Shown here piece after piece: positions 1-6,914 of a stretch of DNA of 17,904 nt (its first letter is position 1; every line of letters starts with the position of its first letter). A program made the position numbers and the translations under genes. This stretch comes from Flavobacteriaceae bacterium UBA6268 (GTDB taxonomy: Bacteria; Bacteroidota; Bacteroidia; Flavobacteriales; Flavobacteriaceae): assembly GCA_002440705.1 (NCBI GenBank), contig DJVA01000029.1, forward strand, positions 1 through 17,904. Direction: 5' to 3'. Below the pieces are notes generated by a model that was not told the DNA's origin, ran no database searches, and saw nothing but the letters and a program-made list of their open reading frames with translations.

Positions 1-787
1 TTTTAATGGAAATGGCCGCTCCTCCGCGGGTATCCCCATCCAATTTGGTAAGGACAACTCCTTCAAAATTGAGTCGATCGTTAAAAGCCTTGGCCGTGTT
101 TACGGCATCCTGCCCCGTCATGGAGTCGACCACAAATAAGGTTTCCTGTGGCTGAATGGCCTTGTGAATGTTGGCAATTTCGGCCATCATTTCCTCGTCC
201 ACGGCCAATCGGCCCGCGGTATCCACAATGACTACATTGTGGCCGTTCTTTTTAGCATGGGCGATGGCATTTTGTGCAATTTCAACAGGATTCATGTTGC
301 CCTCTTCGCTGTAAACCTCCACTCCCACTTGGTCGCCTACCACGTGCAGCTGGTTGATGGCCGCCGGACGGTAGACGTCGCAAGCCACAAGCAGTGGCTT
401 TTTACTTTTTTTGCTTTTTAGGAATAACGCCAACTTGCCAGAAAAGGTCGTTTTACCGCTTCCTTGAAGTCCAGACATTAATATGATGCTGGGTGTGGCA
501 CTAAGGTTTACCCCGGCGGCATCGCCTCCCATTAACTCGGTGAGCTCGTCCTTTACGAGTTTCACCATTAATTGTCCGGGATGTAGGGTGGTCAGTACAT
601 TTTGACCTAAAGCCTTTTCCTTTACGGAATTGGTGAAATCCTTGGCAATTTTAAAGTTAACGTCGGCATCCAAAAGTGCCCGCCGCACTTCCTTCAGCGT
701 TTCGGCTACGTTGACCTCGGTAATACTGCCATGACCTTTTAGGACATGCAGTGCTTTATCCAGCTTATCGCTTAAATTATCGAACAT
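1..787 (-). CDS. ffh: Signal recognition particle protein Ffh (5' part; runs off left edge)
   Basis: Ffh is the GTPase subunit of the signal recognition particle. It binds 4.5S RNA and signal sequences of nascent membrane proteins and docks with FtsY at the inner membrane. The reverse strand from the ATG at 787 reads MFDNLSDKLDKALHVLKG, the usual Ffh N-terminal helical domain, followed by the NG GTPase domain. Visible motifs are the P-loop GLQGSGKTT (residues 106-114), DVYRPAA, the G3 motif DTAGRL and the G4 motif TKLDGDTRGG near the left edge. About 262 codons are present. The methionine-rich, RNA-binding M domain lies outside the window. The start is supported by GAAGGAA just upstream and a clear housekeeping promoter at 812-842. 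The gene is divergent from the TPR protein at 879. Identification is from conserved motifs and is secure. Confidence 0.97.
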   Translation of the reverse strand, partial: MFDNLSDKLDKALHVLKGHGSITEVNVAETLKEVRRALLDADVNFKIAKDFTNSVKEKALGQNVLTTLHPGQLMVKLVKDELTELMGGDAAGVNLSATPSIILMSGLQGSGKTTFSGKLALFLKSKKSKKPLLVACDVYRPAAINQLHVVGDQVGVEVYSEEGNMNPVEIAQNAIAHAKKNGHNVVIVDTAGRLAVDEEMMAEIANIHKAIQPQETLFVVDSMTGQDAVNTAKAFNDRLNFEGVVLTKLDGDTRGGAAISIK

Positions 788-811
788 GTAATTCCTTCAT
801 TTAAAGAGTGG

Positions 812-842
812 CAAAGATACAAATTGAAGGGCGAGTGTCAAA
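812..842 (-). promoter_or_regulatory. Housekeeping promoter of ffh (Bacteroidota type)
   Basis: On the minus strand the sequence is TTTG (839-842), a 19-base spacer, then TATCTTTG (812-819). This matches exactly the known Bacteroidota primary sigma consensus TTTG-N19-TANNTTTG. It lies about 25 bases upstream of the ffh start codon. It is the best-preserved housekeeping promoter in the window and serves as a reference for judging the others. Confidence 0.85.
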
Positions 843-878
843 GTGTAACGATTCAATAATTCCAACTACAAATAATTT

Positions 879-1508
879 ATGTTTGGCTCCTTGGGTAGCA
901 TAAAAGCCATGATCGATTCCCTGAAAGGCAACAAAGCCTTACTTCGGAAAAAAAATCCTTTTAAGAAGGACCGCTCTTTTTTGAATGGTGACCGAATGGA
1001 TTTTAAGCAGTCCCGCAAAAAAATTACCAAAGCGCCTATTTCCAAAGAAGCATTAGCGCAAGTTCGCCAAAAAACCGTACTGGAACGTAAAAAGCATTTC
1101 AGGCAAACCCTTTTGCTTACCGTGGTGGCCATGCCCATCATTGTGTTGGTAGTGTTTTTTGCCTTTCGTGATTTTTCGTTTGTATTCCCGGGTTCAAGAT
1201 TTGACGAGCCAAAGCCCACGCCCTCCGAGCTTCTGGCACAAAAAAAAGATAAATACCTCTTTTATCTTAAGGACGGCGACAATTGGCTTCAAAAAAAGAA
1301 ATTCCACAATGCTATTTTTCAATATCGAAAAGCGACCGAGTTGTTCCCTTCGGAATATGGGGCGCAATACCGCTTGGCCTTGGCCTATAGTTACCAATGC
1401 CAGTACCTACTGGAAGGATGTGAAGAAGGAAAGAAAGTGATTACCAATTTAAAGACACAGTTTCCAGGTGACCCTGCTGTTGACGAGCTTTCGTTAATTT
1501 TGAATTGA
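879..1508 (+). CDS. Membrane-anchored TPR-like protein, function unknown
   Basis: A 209-residue protein. The first 75 residues are strongly basic and likely cytoplasmic. A single hydrophobic segment (about 76-97, LLLTVVAMPIIVLVVFF) follows, then a region of about 110 residues with a TPR-like helix pair: a motif around 134-156 (NWLQKKKFHNAIFQYRKATELFP) and a second around 161-195. The presumed topology is cytoplasmic N-terminus with the TPR-like region outside the inner membrane. Such modules usually mediate protein-protein contacts; no catalytic motif is visible. The ATG at 879 is the first in-frame start and gives a full-length ORF. The gene is divergent from ffh, convergent with the lipoprotein gene ending at 1615, and separated from it by a hairpin terminator. 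I do not recognise a named family. Confidence 0.82.
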   Translation: MFGSLGSIKAMIDSLKGNKALLRKKNPFKKDRSFLNGDRMDFKQSRKKITKAPISKEALAQVRQKTVLERKKHFRQTLLLTVVAMPIIVLVVFFAFRDFSFVFPGSRFDEPKPTPSELLAQKKDKYLFYLKDGDNWLQKKKFHNAIFQYRKATELFPSEYGAQYRLALAYSYQCQYLLEGCEEGKKVITNLKTQFPGDPAVDELSLILN

Positions 1509-1539
1509 TTCCATGGTTTGTTTTTCATAAAATGAAAAC

Positions 1540-1564
1540 CGCCTTCTGAAAACATCAGAAGGCG
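1540..1564. terminator. Bidirectional hairpin terminator between convergent genes
   Basis: The perfect 10-bp inverted repeat CGCCTTCTGA / TCAGAAGGCG encloses a five-base loop. It is flanked by A-rich sequence on the left and ATTTTG on the right, so weak T-tracts exist in both directions. It sits between the TPR protein gene (ends 1508) and the minus-strand lipoprotein gene (ends 1615), as expected for a shared intrinsic terminator. Confidence 0.75.
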
Positions 1565-1614
1565 ATTTTGCAACTAACTAACCAATCAAATATGAAACTA
1601 TGGCGGTTTCAATA

Positions 1615-2265
1615 TCAATTACAGATTGCGATGATCTGTAGAATTTCGTTTTTTAGGTCTTCATTGGAAAAAACCCTTCGCGTAATTTCACCATTAATCT
1701 TTAACGTTATGGGGTAATTGATGGCCACCAAACGATCGGGGTCGATGGTTTCTAAGGCGTTGAATGTATCCCAATCGTGCTGCAGTACGAGCGTTTCAAA
1801 ATAATTGTTTTCGGCATCATACAATGAGATGCTTATGGGATAGTTGAAATCGATACAGGTAATGATATCATCATAGAGTTGCCCACTATGGCAATTGATG
1901 ATGTACTGCTGGAATTCGGAAAGATTTTCCACGTCCAATTCAACATAATCGGCCACGGTGATGGTAATGGGGAATTGCGGTACGACCTGGGCATCGGCTC
2001 CAATCATGGTCAGATCTTTGGATGAAATCATCTGGTGCTGAACGCTATCGATCCATAGTCCGTAGGGAAAATTGATGCTGAAACACGGCGCACTGTCCAC
2101 TCGGTCATCGAACGACCCATCGTGTGATGCCACGGACTTGATGTAAGCAGAAAGTTGGGCATCGAGCAGGAACGATGATTCCTCCTGATTTTCAACAACT
2201 TTATATTCTTCTTTCTGGCAGCTATTCAAGACAACCGCACAGATTAGTACCATTAAATACCTCAT
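1615..2265 (-). CDS. Lipoprotein with four F/Y-P repeats, divergent from sigma factor 1
   Basis: A 216-residue predicted lipoprotein of unknown function. The signal peptide MRYLMVLICAVVLNSC ends in a lipobox with lipid-attached Cys16, followed by QKEE. The mature part consists of four repeats of about 40 residues. Each has a beta-like strand with an aromatic-proline pair followed by a polar loop and an S/N-x-x-D/E-L segment: NFPYG (65-69), QFPIT (98-101), NYPIS (141-145) and NYPIT (183-187). Extra cysteines at 61, 125, 137 and 215 could form disulfides. The same four-repeat region makes up the N-terminal half of the larger lipoprotein at 6915-8327, which has the matching position in the second cassette. 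The promoter-like element at 2290-2317 ends 24 bases before the start codon and is shared with the anti-sigma gene across the divergent operon. I infer it belongs to the regulon of sigma factor 1 and may be a surface partner of the TonB receptor. No named family is recognised. Confidence 0.85.
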   Translation of the reverse strand: MRYLMVLICAVVLNSCQKEEYKVVENQEESSFLLDAQLSAYIKSVASHDGSFDDRVDSAPCFSINFPYGLWIDSVQHQMISSKDLTMIGADAQVVPQFPITITVADYVELDVENLSEFQQYIINCHSGQLYDDIITCIDFNYPISISLYDAENNYFETLVLQHDWDTFNALETIDPDRLVAINYPITLKINGEITRRVFSNEDLKNEILQIIAICN

Positions 2266-2289
2266 TCCATTTTTTTCAACTAATTATGG

Positions 2290-2317
2290 AACAATTTAAA
2301 AAGAAAAATTCCTACCC
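2290..2317 (-). promoter_or_regulatory. Candidate ECF sigma 1 promoter in front of the lipoprotein gene (element A)
   Basis: On the minus strand the sequence is GGGTAGGAATTTT, nine bases, then ATTGTT. The same two blocks with the same nine-base gap occur at 2873-2900 in front of the anti-sigma gene. The spacing fits a -35/-10 pair (GGTAGG-N16-TTGTT), and the element ends 24 bases before the lipoprotein start codon. Recognition by the adjacent sigma factor is inferred from the duplication and position. Confidence 0.68.
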
Positions 2318-2328
2318 GCAATATTTTA

Positions 2329-2336
2329 TATCTTTA
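2329..2336 (+). promoter_or_regulatory. Possible housekeeping -10 of sigma factor 1
   Basis: TATCTTTA matches seven of eight positions of the Bacteroidota -10 consensus TANNTTTG. It lies 14 bases upstream of the ATG at 2351. No convincing TTTG -35 is present. The expected -35 position falls inside element A on the opposite strand, so the two divergent promoters would overlap. Confidence 0.35.
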
Positions 2337-2350
2337 CGAAAACTGCTTTT

Positions 2351-2866
2351 ATGAGCAAACCCCTTTTTGAAAATGTTTGCAAAGAAGAAATATTTGCCCA
2401 AATCTACCAAAAATGGGCCACGCATTTGCACAATTTCCTTTATTACAAGTTTGGGGAACAGGTAAACCCAGAAGATAAGGTACAGGAAGCCTTCATTAAG
2501 CTCTGGAAACATTGCAAGGAAACACCCATTGACAAAGCCAAAAGTTTCCTCTTCACCGTGGCAAACAATTTGAGTCTTAACGAAGTGAAGCATCAAAAAG
2601 TAGTGCTGAAGTACCAACAGGAGCGCCCCCAGAGCAGTTCGCCCGAAACGCCCCAATTTCTTTTGGAAGAACAGGAGTATCTTCAGAAGTTGCAACAAGC
2701 CCTGGCCCAATTGTCCGATGGCCAACGAGAGGCCTTTCTCTTGAACCGGATTGAAGGTAAAAAACATAAGGAAATTGCAGCGATTTTGGGCATTTCCAGG
2801 AAAGCGGTGGAGAAGAGAATCTATACCGCCCTGGAAAAATTACGTAAGGATATTGATAAAATTTGA
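2351..2866 (+). CDS. ECF-type RNA polymerase sigma factor 1 (FecI-like)
   Basis: A 171-residue extracytoplasmic-function sigma factor. Region 2 (about 14-80) contains the core-binding and -10 segments, including QEAFIKLWKH and KAKSFLFTVANNLSLNEV. Region 4 (about 113-167) contains REAFLLNRIEGKKHKEIAAILGISRKAVEKRI, with the helix-turn-helix at about 138-160. There is no region 1 or region 3 and the length is normal for the family. The next genes encode a FecR anti-sigma factor and a TonB transducer, the usual surface-signalling order. By family knowledge it would be held by FecR until the receptor signals. Element B begins six bases after its stop codon, so the sigma gene lies outside the transcript it is predicted to activate. 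It is clearly paralogous to the sigma factor at 8431; roughly half the residues match by eye. Confidence 0.95.
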   Translation: MSKPLFENVCKEEIFAQIYQKWATHLHNFLYYKFGEQVNPEDKVQEAFIKLWKHCKETPIDKAKSFLFTVANNLSLNEVKHQKVVLKYQQERPQSSSPETPQFLLEEQEYLQKLQQALAQLSDGQREAFLLNRIEGKKHKEIAAILGISRKAVEKRIYTALEKLRKDIDKI

Positions 2867-2872
2867 AGATGG

Positions 2873-2900
2873 GGGTAGGAATTTTAAACGTTTGATTGTT
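2873..2900 (+). promoter_or_regulatory. Candidate ECF sigma 1 promoter in front of the anti-sigma gene (element B)
   Basis: GGGTAGGAATTTT (2873-2885), nine bases, ATTGTT (2895-2900), identical in both blocks and in spacing to element A on the opposite strand 580 bases away. It lies in the short gap between the sigma stop codon and the FecR ATG at 2917. It also covers the TTG at 2896, which argues against that codon as the FecR start. Inferred to be the autoregulated promoter of the fecR-TonB transcript. Confidence 0.68.
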
Positions 2901-2916
2901 ATACATACGAATTGAC

Positions 2917-3813
2917 ATGAAAAAGGAAGATTTAATTATCAAGTGGCTGGACAACAGCCTTGATGAAAAGGAGCAAAAGGCGTTCGAGCAATTGGACGCC
3001 TCTAGTTCTTTTAAGAAACTAGATGCTGCCCTGCAACACTTCAAAGCACCGGCATTTGATGTTGAAAATCAATTCCAAAAACTCCAAGCAGCAAAAGCGG
3101 CCAATAATCAAGCCTTTCCCATACGTAGGTTGGTTGGAAGTATTGCGGCTATTTTTATTGTGGCCATAGGTTTGTATTTTGCCTATTTCAATAATTCCAA
3201 CGATACCTTTTTAGCCCAAAACTCTGAACAAACTACTTTGTACCTTCCAGACAATTCATTGGTTATTCTCAATGCGGGTTCTAAATTGCTGTACGATAAA
3301 TCGCATTGGGACGAAAATCGTTCCGTTGCGCTAGAAGGGGAAGCGTTTTTTAAAGTTAACAAAGGCAGTGCATTCACCGTGAAAACCGCCCAAGGGAAAG
3401 TATCCGTTCTAGGAACCGAGTTTGACGTTAAGGCCAGACAAGATTATTTTGAAGTTTTTTGTTTTGAAGGCCTGGTCTCGGTTGAGTACCAAAGCACTAA
3501 TACAAAACTCCCTGCAGGACACGGTTTCAAAGCTTTTTTGGATAAAACCATCGAGGAAACGACGCTCCGCTCTAAGCCTGATTGGCTCGAACAGCATTCC
3601 GCATTCAAGAGTGTTCCCTTTTTTGAAATTGCCAATGAACTGGAACGGCAATACGATATTGAGCTTACTTACGATGCCGCCCTAAAAAACATCTTACTCA
3701 CTACATCCTTTCCCCATAAAAATTTAGATGCCGCCTTGCAAGCTATCACAATTCCCCTTAAATTGTCTTATCAAATTAACGGAAATCAGGTGGTGCTTAA
3801 ATCGCAAAAGTAG
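2917..3813 (+). CDS. FecR-family anti-sigma factor 1
   Basis: A 298-residue inner-membrane anti-sigma regulator. The short N-terminal cytoplasmic part (1-70, beginning MKKEDLIIKWLDNSLDEKE) is the usual sigma-binding region. One membrane segment follows at about 72-91. The periplasmic FecR domain (about 98-200) contains TLYLPDNSLVILNAGSKL, ALEGEAFFKV, FTVKTAQGKVSVLGTEFDV and FEGLVSVEY. The C-terminal part (about 228-298, FFEIANELERQYDIELTY and LDAALQAITIPLKLSY) resembles DUF4974, common in Bacteroidota FecR proteins. It is expected to relay the receptor state to sigma factor 1. I chose the ATG at 2917 over an in-frame TTG at 2896 because the TTG lies inside the promoter-like element B. The stop codon overlaps the GTG start of the receptor gene by one base, suggesting translational coupling. 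Confidence 0.94.
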   Translation: MKKEDLIIKWLDNSLDEKEQKAFEQLDASSSFKKLDAALQHFKAPAFDVENQFQKLQAAKAANNQAFPIRRLVGSIAAIFIVAIGLYFAYFNNSNDTFLAQNSEQTTLYLPDNSLVILNAGSKLLYDKSHWDENRSVALEGEAFFKVNKGSAFTVKTAQGKVSVLGTEFDVKARQDYFEVFCFEGLVSVEYQSTNTKLPAGHGFKAFLDKTIEETTLRSKPDWLEQHSAFKSVPFFEIANELERQYDIELTYDAALKNILLTTSFPHKNLDAALQAITIPLKLSYQINGNQVVLKSQK

Positions 3814-6311
3814 TGATCTGGAAAAAAAAAGGCCTTCTTCTTTCTTTTTTCTTACTTTCCTTCCTCTCTTATGCTCAGGAAAAGGTACGCCTACGTGCAT
3901 TCCTGGAAACCTTGGAAACCCGTTTTGAGTGTAAGTTTTCCTTTAAGGATGCTGATCTCACATTTCATCAAATACAGCCACAAGAATTCGACGGGCTTAC
4001 AGCTGCACTTGCATACCTTCAGGATCAAACCCTTTTTAAATTTACCCCCATTCAGGACAATACTATTGCAATAAGTAAAAAAGAAGGGCTTATCACTGTA
4101 TGCGGACAAGTAGTAGAAAGGGTTCAAAATGTAAACTTCCCGGATGTGGTGGTTACTTCACCTTACCAACAGCTACTTACCGACCAAGGGGGGCGTTTTA
4201 CCCTTCAATTGAATGGTGCAAATGAAGTCGTTTCATTGCAGTATACAGGGTATGCAAATCTTAAGTTTGTAGGAAGCGAGTTGGAAAAGAATCCTTGCCA
4301 AAAAATATTTCTTTCCCGTCAAATAGAGCTACTCAAACCTGTTACCTTATCCAACTACTTCGTAAAAGGAATTTTCAAAAACCTGGATGGTTCCCTTACG
4401 GTCAATTACAACGATTTTGACATTCTTCCCGGTTTGGTCGAGCCCGATGTCTTGCTCACCGTACAAGCATTGCCAGGCATACAAAGTGTAAACGAAGCTG
4501 TTTCGTACCTGAACATCAGGGGAGGTACCAACGATCAAAACCTTATTTTATGGGACGGTATCAAAATGTATCAGAATGGCCACTTTTTTGGTTTGATATC
4601 GGCTTTCAATCCTCAATTAACTGAAGAACTTACCTTAATCAAAAACGGTACAACTGCTTCGTTGGGTGATGGCGTTTCGGGAGTATTGTCCATGAATGGA
4701 TCTAGCAACATCAATACACAACTCCGAGGAGGAATTGGATTTAACCTTATCAATGCCGATGCTTATGTCGATATCCCGCTAAGCGCTATTGGTTCCATAC
4801 AGGTATCTGCCCGAAAGTCGCTAAACAATTTGGTAAAAACCCCTACCTACAAATCCTATTTCGATCGGGCATTTCAGAATACGGAAGTGACCAATTCGGG
4901 AGAAACCTTCTCTACTTCGGATGATACCTTTTCATTTTATGACACAAGCATCCGGGCACTTTTTCAGCCAACCGAAAAAGACCGATTCAGGGCAAATTTC
5001 CTGCTTTTGGGAAACCAGCTCGAGTTTTCGGAAAATGCCATCGTCGATCAGGAATTCCAGTCGCTTCGAAGTGATTTGATGCAAGACAACATTGCCGGAG
5101 GTTTTTATTACCAGCGTTTTTGGACCAATGACTTTCAAACGGACGTGCAACTATACGGAAGTTCCTATCTTTTGGAAGCCACCAATTACGACATCCTTAA
5201 CGACCAACGGTTAGTACAACAAAATAAGATACTCGAATCTGGATTGAAAGTAAATGGGCACTTGCAACTATTGAATAACCTTCAAGCGCATTTTGGATAC
5301 CAATTGAATGAAACCGGTGTCACCAATTTTGAACAGATTAACAATCCATTTTTCGAACGAACAGACAAACAGGTATTGGTTACCAACAGTGCTTATGCCG
5401 AAGCTAAATTTCGCCCGTTTGAACACACCCTGTTGAATGCCGGTTTGAGGGTAAATTTGGTAAGCAAATTCAATGAAGTGCTTTGGGAACCAAGATTCAG
5501 TTTTAGCCATCAGTTTTTAAACTATTTCAGTTTTGAAATCTTAGGCGAGTTTAAAAGTCAAACGACCTCACAAATCATCGACTTCCAAAACGACTTTTTG
5601 GGCGTTGAAAATAGGCGTTGGGTACTTTCCAAACCCAATTCCATCCCCATCTTAAAGAGCAAGCAATTGTCTACTGGAATTTCGATGAATCGTAAAGGTT
5701 GGCTCATCAGTGTGGAGCCGTACCTAAAAAAGGTAACAGGAATTACGACCCAGAGTCAAGGATTTCAAAATCAATTCCAGAACGAGAAAAGCCATGGGGA
5801 TTATACCACTTATGGTATAGACTTCTTAGTAAACAAGCGGTTTCGAAAAATCAATTCCTGGTTGAGTTATTCCTATGCGAAAAATGATTATTATTTTGAA
5901 AGCCTAAACCCACAGAAGTTTAGAAACAATCTCGATATCCGCCATACCTTTACCTGTGGCATTGATTATTCGTTGAATCAGTTCAATATTGCGGCAGGGT
6001 TGAACTGGCATTCCGGTAAGCCCACCACACTTTTGGTGCCCAGTGAAGAAGTACTCGACGGCGAATTGAATTTTTCTTATCCCAATAGCGCCACGATTCC
6101 CGATTACATCCGGTTGGATGTTTCGGGCACCTACCAGTTTCAGTGGGGAGAAAAGACCAAGATTTTTATAGGAGCTTCCCTTTGGAACTTAGTGAACAGG
6201 GACAATGTTATCAATCATTTTTACCGACTTCAAGAAGATGGGGAGGTGGAAGACGTTAAAGAGCTAGCACTGCAATTAACTCCCAATTTCACCCTCAGGG
6301 CTTATTTTTAA
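3813..6311 (+). CDS. TonB-dependent outer-membrane transducer 1 (STN domain, no SusD partner)
   Basis: An 832-residue outer-membrane receptor. A signal peptide (about 1-21, ending SYAQ) is followed by an STN signalling domain (about 25-90: RLRAFLETLETRFECKFSF, LTAALAYLQDQ, FKFTPI, NTIAISKK). Next comes a carboxypeptidase-regulatory-like beta-sandwich domain (about 95-170), then the plug (about 175-300, with VQALPGIQSVNEAVSYLNIRGG, NLILWDGIKMYQNGHFFGLISAFNP and GDGVSGVLSM). The rest is the beta-barrel, ending in the outer-membrane-type terminal Phe. STN-bearing receptors of the FecA type contact FecR to activate the ECF sigma factor, which fits this operon. The start is GTG at 3813, overlapping the fecR stop as TAGTG; no ATG fits the signal peptide. 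The ligand is unknown. The absence of a SusD-like gene argues against a standard glycan-uptake pair. Confidence 0.94.
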   Translation: MIWKKKGLLLSFFLLSFLSYAQEKVRLRAFLETLETRFECKFSFKDADLTFHQIQPQEFDGLTAALAYLQDQTLFKFTPIQDNTIAISKKEGLITVCGQVVERVQNVNFPDVVVTSPYQQLLTDQGGRFTLQLNGANEVVSLQYTGYANLKFVGSELEKNPCQKIFLSRQIELLKPVTLSNYFVKGIFKNLDGSLTVNYNDFDILPGLVEPDVLLTVQALPGIQSVNEAVSYLNIRGGTNDQNLILWDGIKMYQNGHFFGLISAFNPQLTEELTLIKNGTTASLGDGVSGVLSMNGSSNINTQLRGGIGFNLINADAYVDIPLSAIGSIQVSARKSLNNLVKTPTYKSYFDRAFQNTEVTNSGETFSTSDDTFSFYDTSIRALFQPTEKDRFRANFLLLGNQLEFSENAIVDQEFQSLRSDLMQDNIAGGFYYQRFWTNDFQTDVQLYGSSYLLEATNYDILNDQRLVQQNKILESGLKVNGHLQLLNNLQAHFGYQLNETGVTNFEQINNPFFERTDKQVLVTNSAYAEAKFRPFEHTLLNAGLRVNLVSKFNEVLWEPRFSFSHQFLNYFSFEILGEFKSQTTSQIIDFQNDFLGVENRRWVLSKPNSIPILKSKQLSTGISMNRKGWLISVEPYLKKVTGITTQSQGFQNQFQNEKSHGDYTTYGIDFLVNKRFRKINSWLSYSYAKNDYYFESLNPQKFRNNLDIRHTFTCGIDYSLNQFNIAAGLNWHSGKPTTLLVPSEEVLDGELNFSYPNSATIPDYIRLDVSGTYQFQWGEKTKIFIGASLWNLVNRDNVINHFYRLQEDGEVEDVKELALQLTPNFTLRAYF

Positions 6312-6317
6312 GATAAA

Positions 6318-6351
6318 AAAAACCGGACCCCCCTCACAGGGCCCGGTTTCT
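6318..6351. terminator. Bidirectional terminator between receptor 1 and the small lipoprotein
   Basis: The inverted repeat AAACCGGACCC / GGGCCCGGTTT (one mismatch) has an eight-base loop. Read leftward, the stem is followed by eight T's, making a strong intrinsic terminator for the minus-strand lipoprotein genes. Read rightward it is followed by TTTCTT, weaker but usable for the receptor operon. Confidence 0.82.
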
Positions 6352-6369
6352 TGGGGCAAAAAAGGCATG

Positions 6370-6864
6370 TTATAATTTTTCGAAGGTAAGGTAATCGGTA
6401 CCACCATTACCACCACTCACATCAATCAATTCAATTTTAGTATTGGATACCGAGATGAAGTCCCAATCGTCGATTAAGTCGTCAAAATTGTGACTGTTGG
6501 GGACAGAAAAGAAGATATTGAAATCGTCATCTTCAATGGAGTTGCCATCGTCATCTGATGAAGAATTGCTACTACTGTCCGTGATGCTCCAGGTTCCATT
6601 GATGGTTTCCGAGCCATTGGTTGCAACCAAGGTCCCATCGGCATTGAATGTAAATTGGTACCCATTGAAGTGGTTGGTTTCATCTTGGCCCGAATCCTGG
6701 AAAAAGGTAATGACCCAGGCCCCGTTTTTGACCACTTGCGTCGTCTGATCTGCACTAGTGGTATTGGGAGTAGTGTTGTTGCTAGAAGAATCATCTTTAG
6801 AGCAAGCTGCAAAAACAAGGACCAAGGTACTTACCATAAGGGTATTAAACAGTTTCTTTTTCAT
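6370..6864 (-). CDS. Small lipoprotein with one lipocalin-like domain
   Basis: A 164-residue predicted lipoprotein. The signal peptide MKKKLFNTLMVSTLVLVFAAC has a lipobox at Cys21. A low-complexity Ser/Thr/Asn/Asp linker (about 22-43) precedes a single domain (about 47-164): GAWVITFFQDSGQDETNHFNGYQFTFNADGTL, NGTW, an acidic insert rich in Asp and Ser (98-114), NIFFSV, DDLIDDWDFISV, and the C-terminal IELIDVSGGNGGTDYLTFEKL. The same domain occurs twice in the neighbouring lipoprotein at 6915-8327. The GxW and GTW positions and the beta-rich pattern resemble lipocalin-like domains of Bacteroidota lipoproteins, but I cannot assign a ligand. The gene follows its neighbour after 50 bases on the same strand and is probably co-transcribed from the element at 8353-8380. 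It may have arisen by duplication of the neighbour's 3' end. Confidence 0.85.
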   Translation of the reverse strand: MKKKLFNTLMVSTLVLVFAACSKDDSSSNNTTPNTTSADQTTQVVKNGAWVITFFQDSGQDETNHFNGYQFTFNADGTLVATNGSETINGTWSITDSSSNSSSDDDGNSIEDDDFNIFFSVPNSHNFDDLIDDWDFISVSNTKIELIDVSGGNGGTDYLTFEKL

Positions 6865-6914
6865 AGTATTTCGAATTTAAAAAGTTAGGGGTTAAAGTAT
6901 TTAAAAAATGGTAG

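Noticed and set aside
164..421. Plus-strand open frame opposite ffh
   Set aside because: It is the antisense shadow of the conserved Ffh GTPase domain and has no recognisable features of its own.
2896..2916. Upstream TTG start for FecR 1 adding seven residues
   Set aside because: The TTG is part of the -10-like block of element B; the ATG at 2917 gives a normal FecR N-terminus.
4824..4847. GGTAGG followed by TTGTT on the minus strand inside receptor 1
   Set aside because: The spacing is 13 instead of 16 bases, it lies deep inside a coding region in antisense direction, and the flanking bases do not match either promoter pair.
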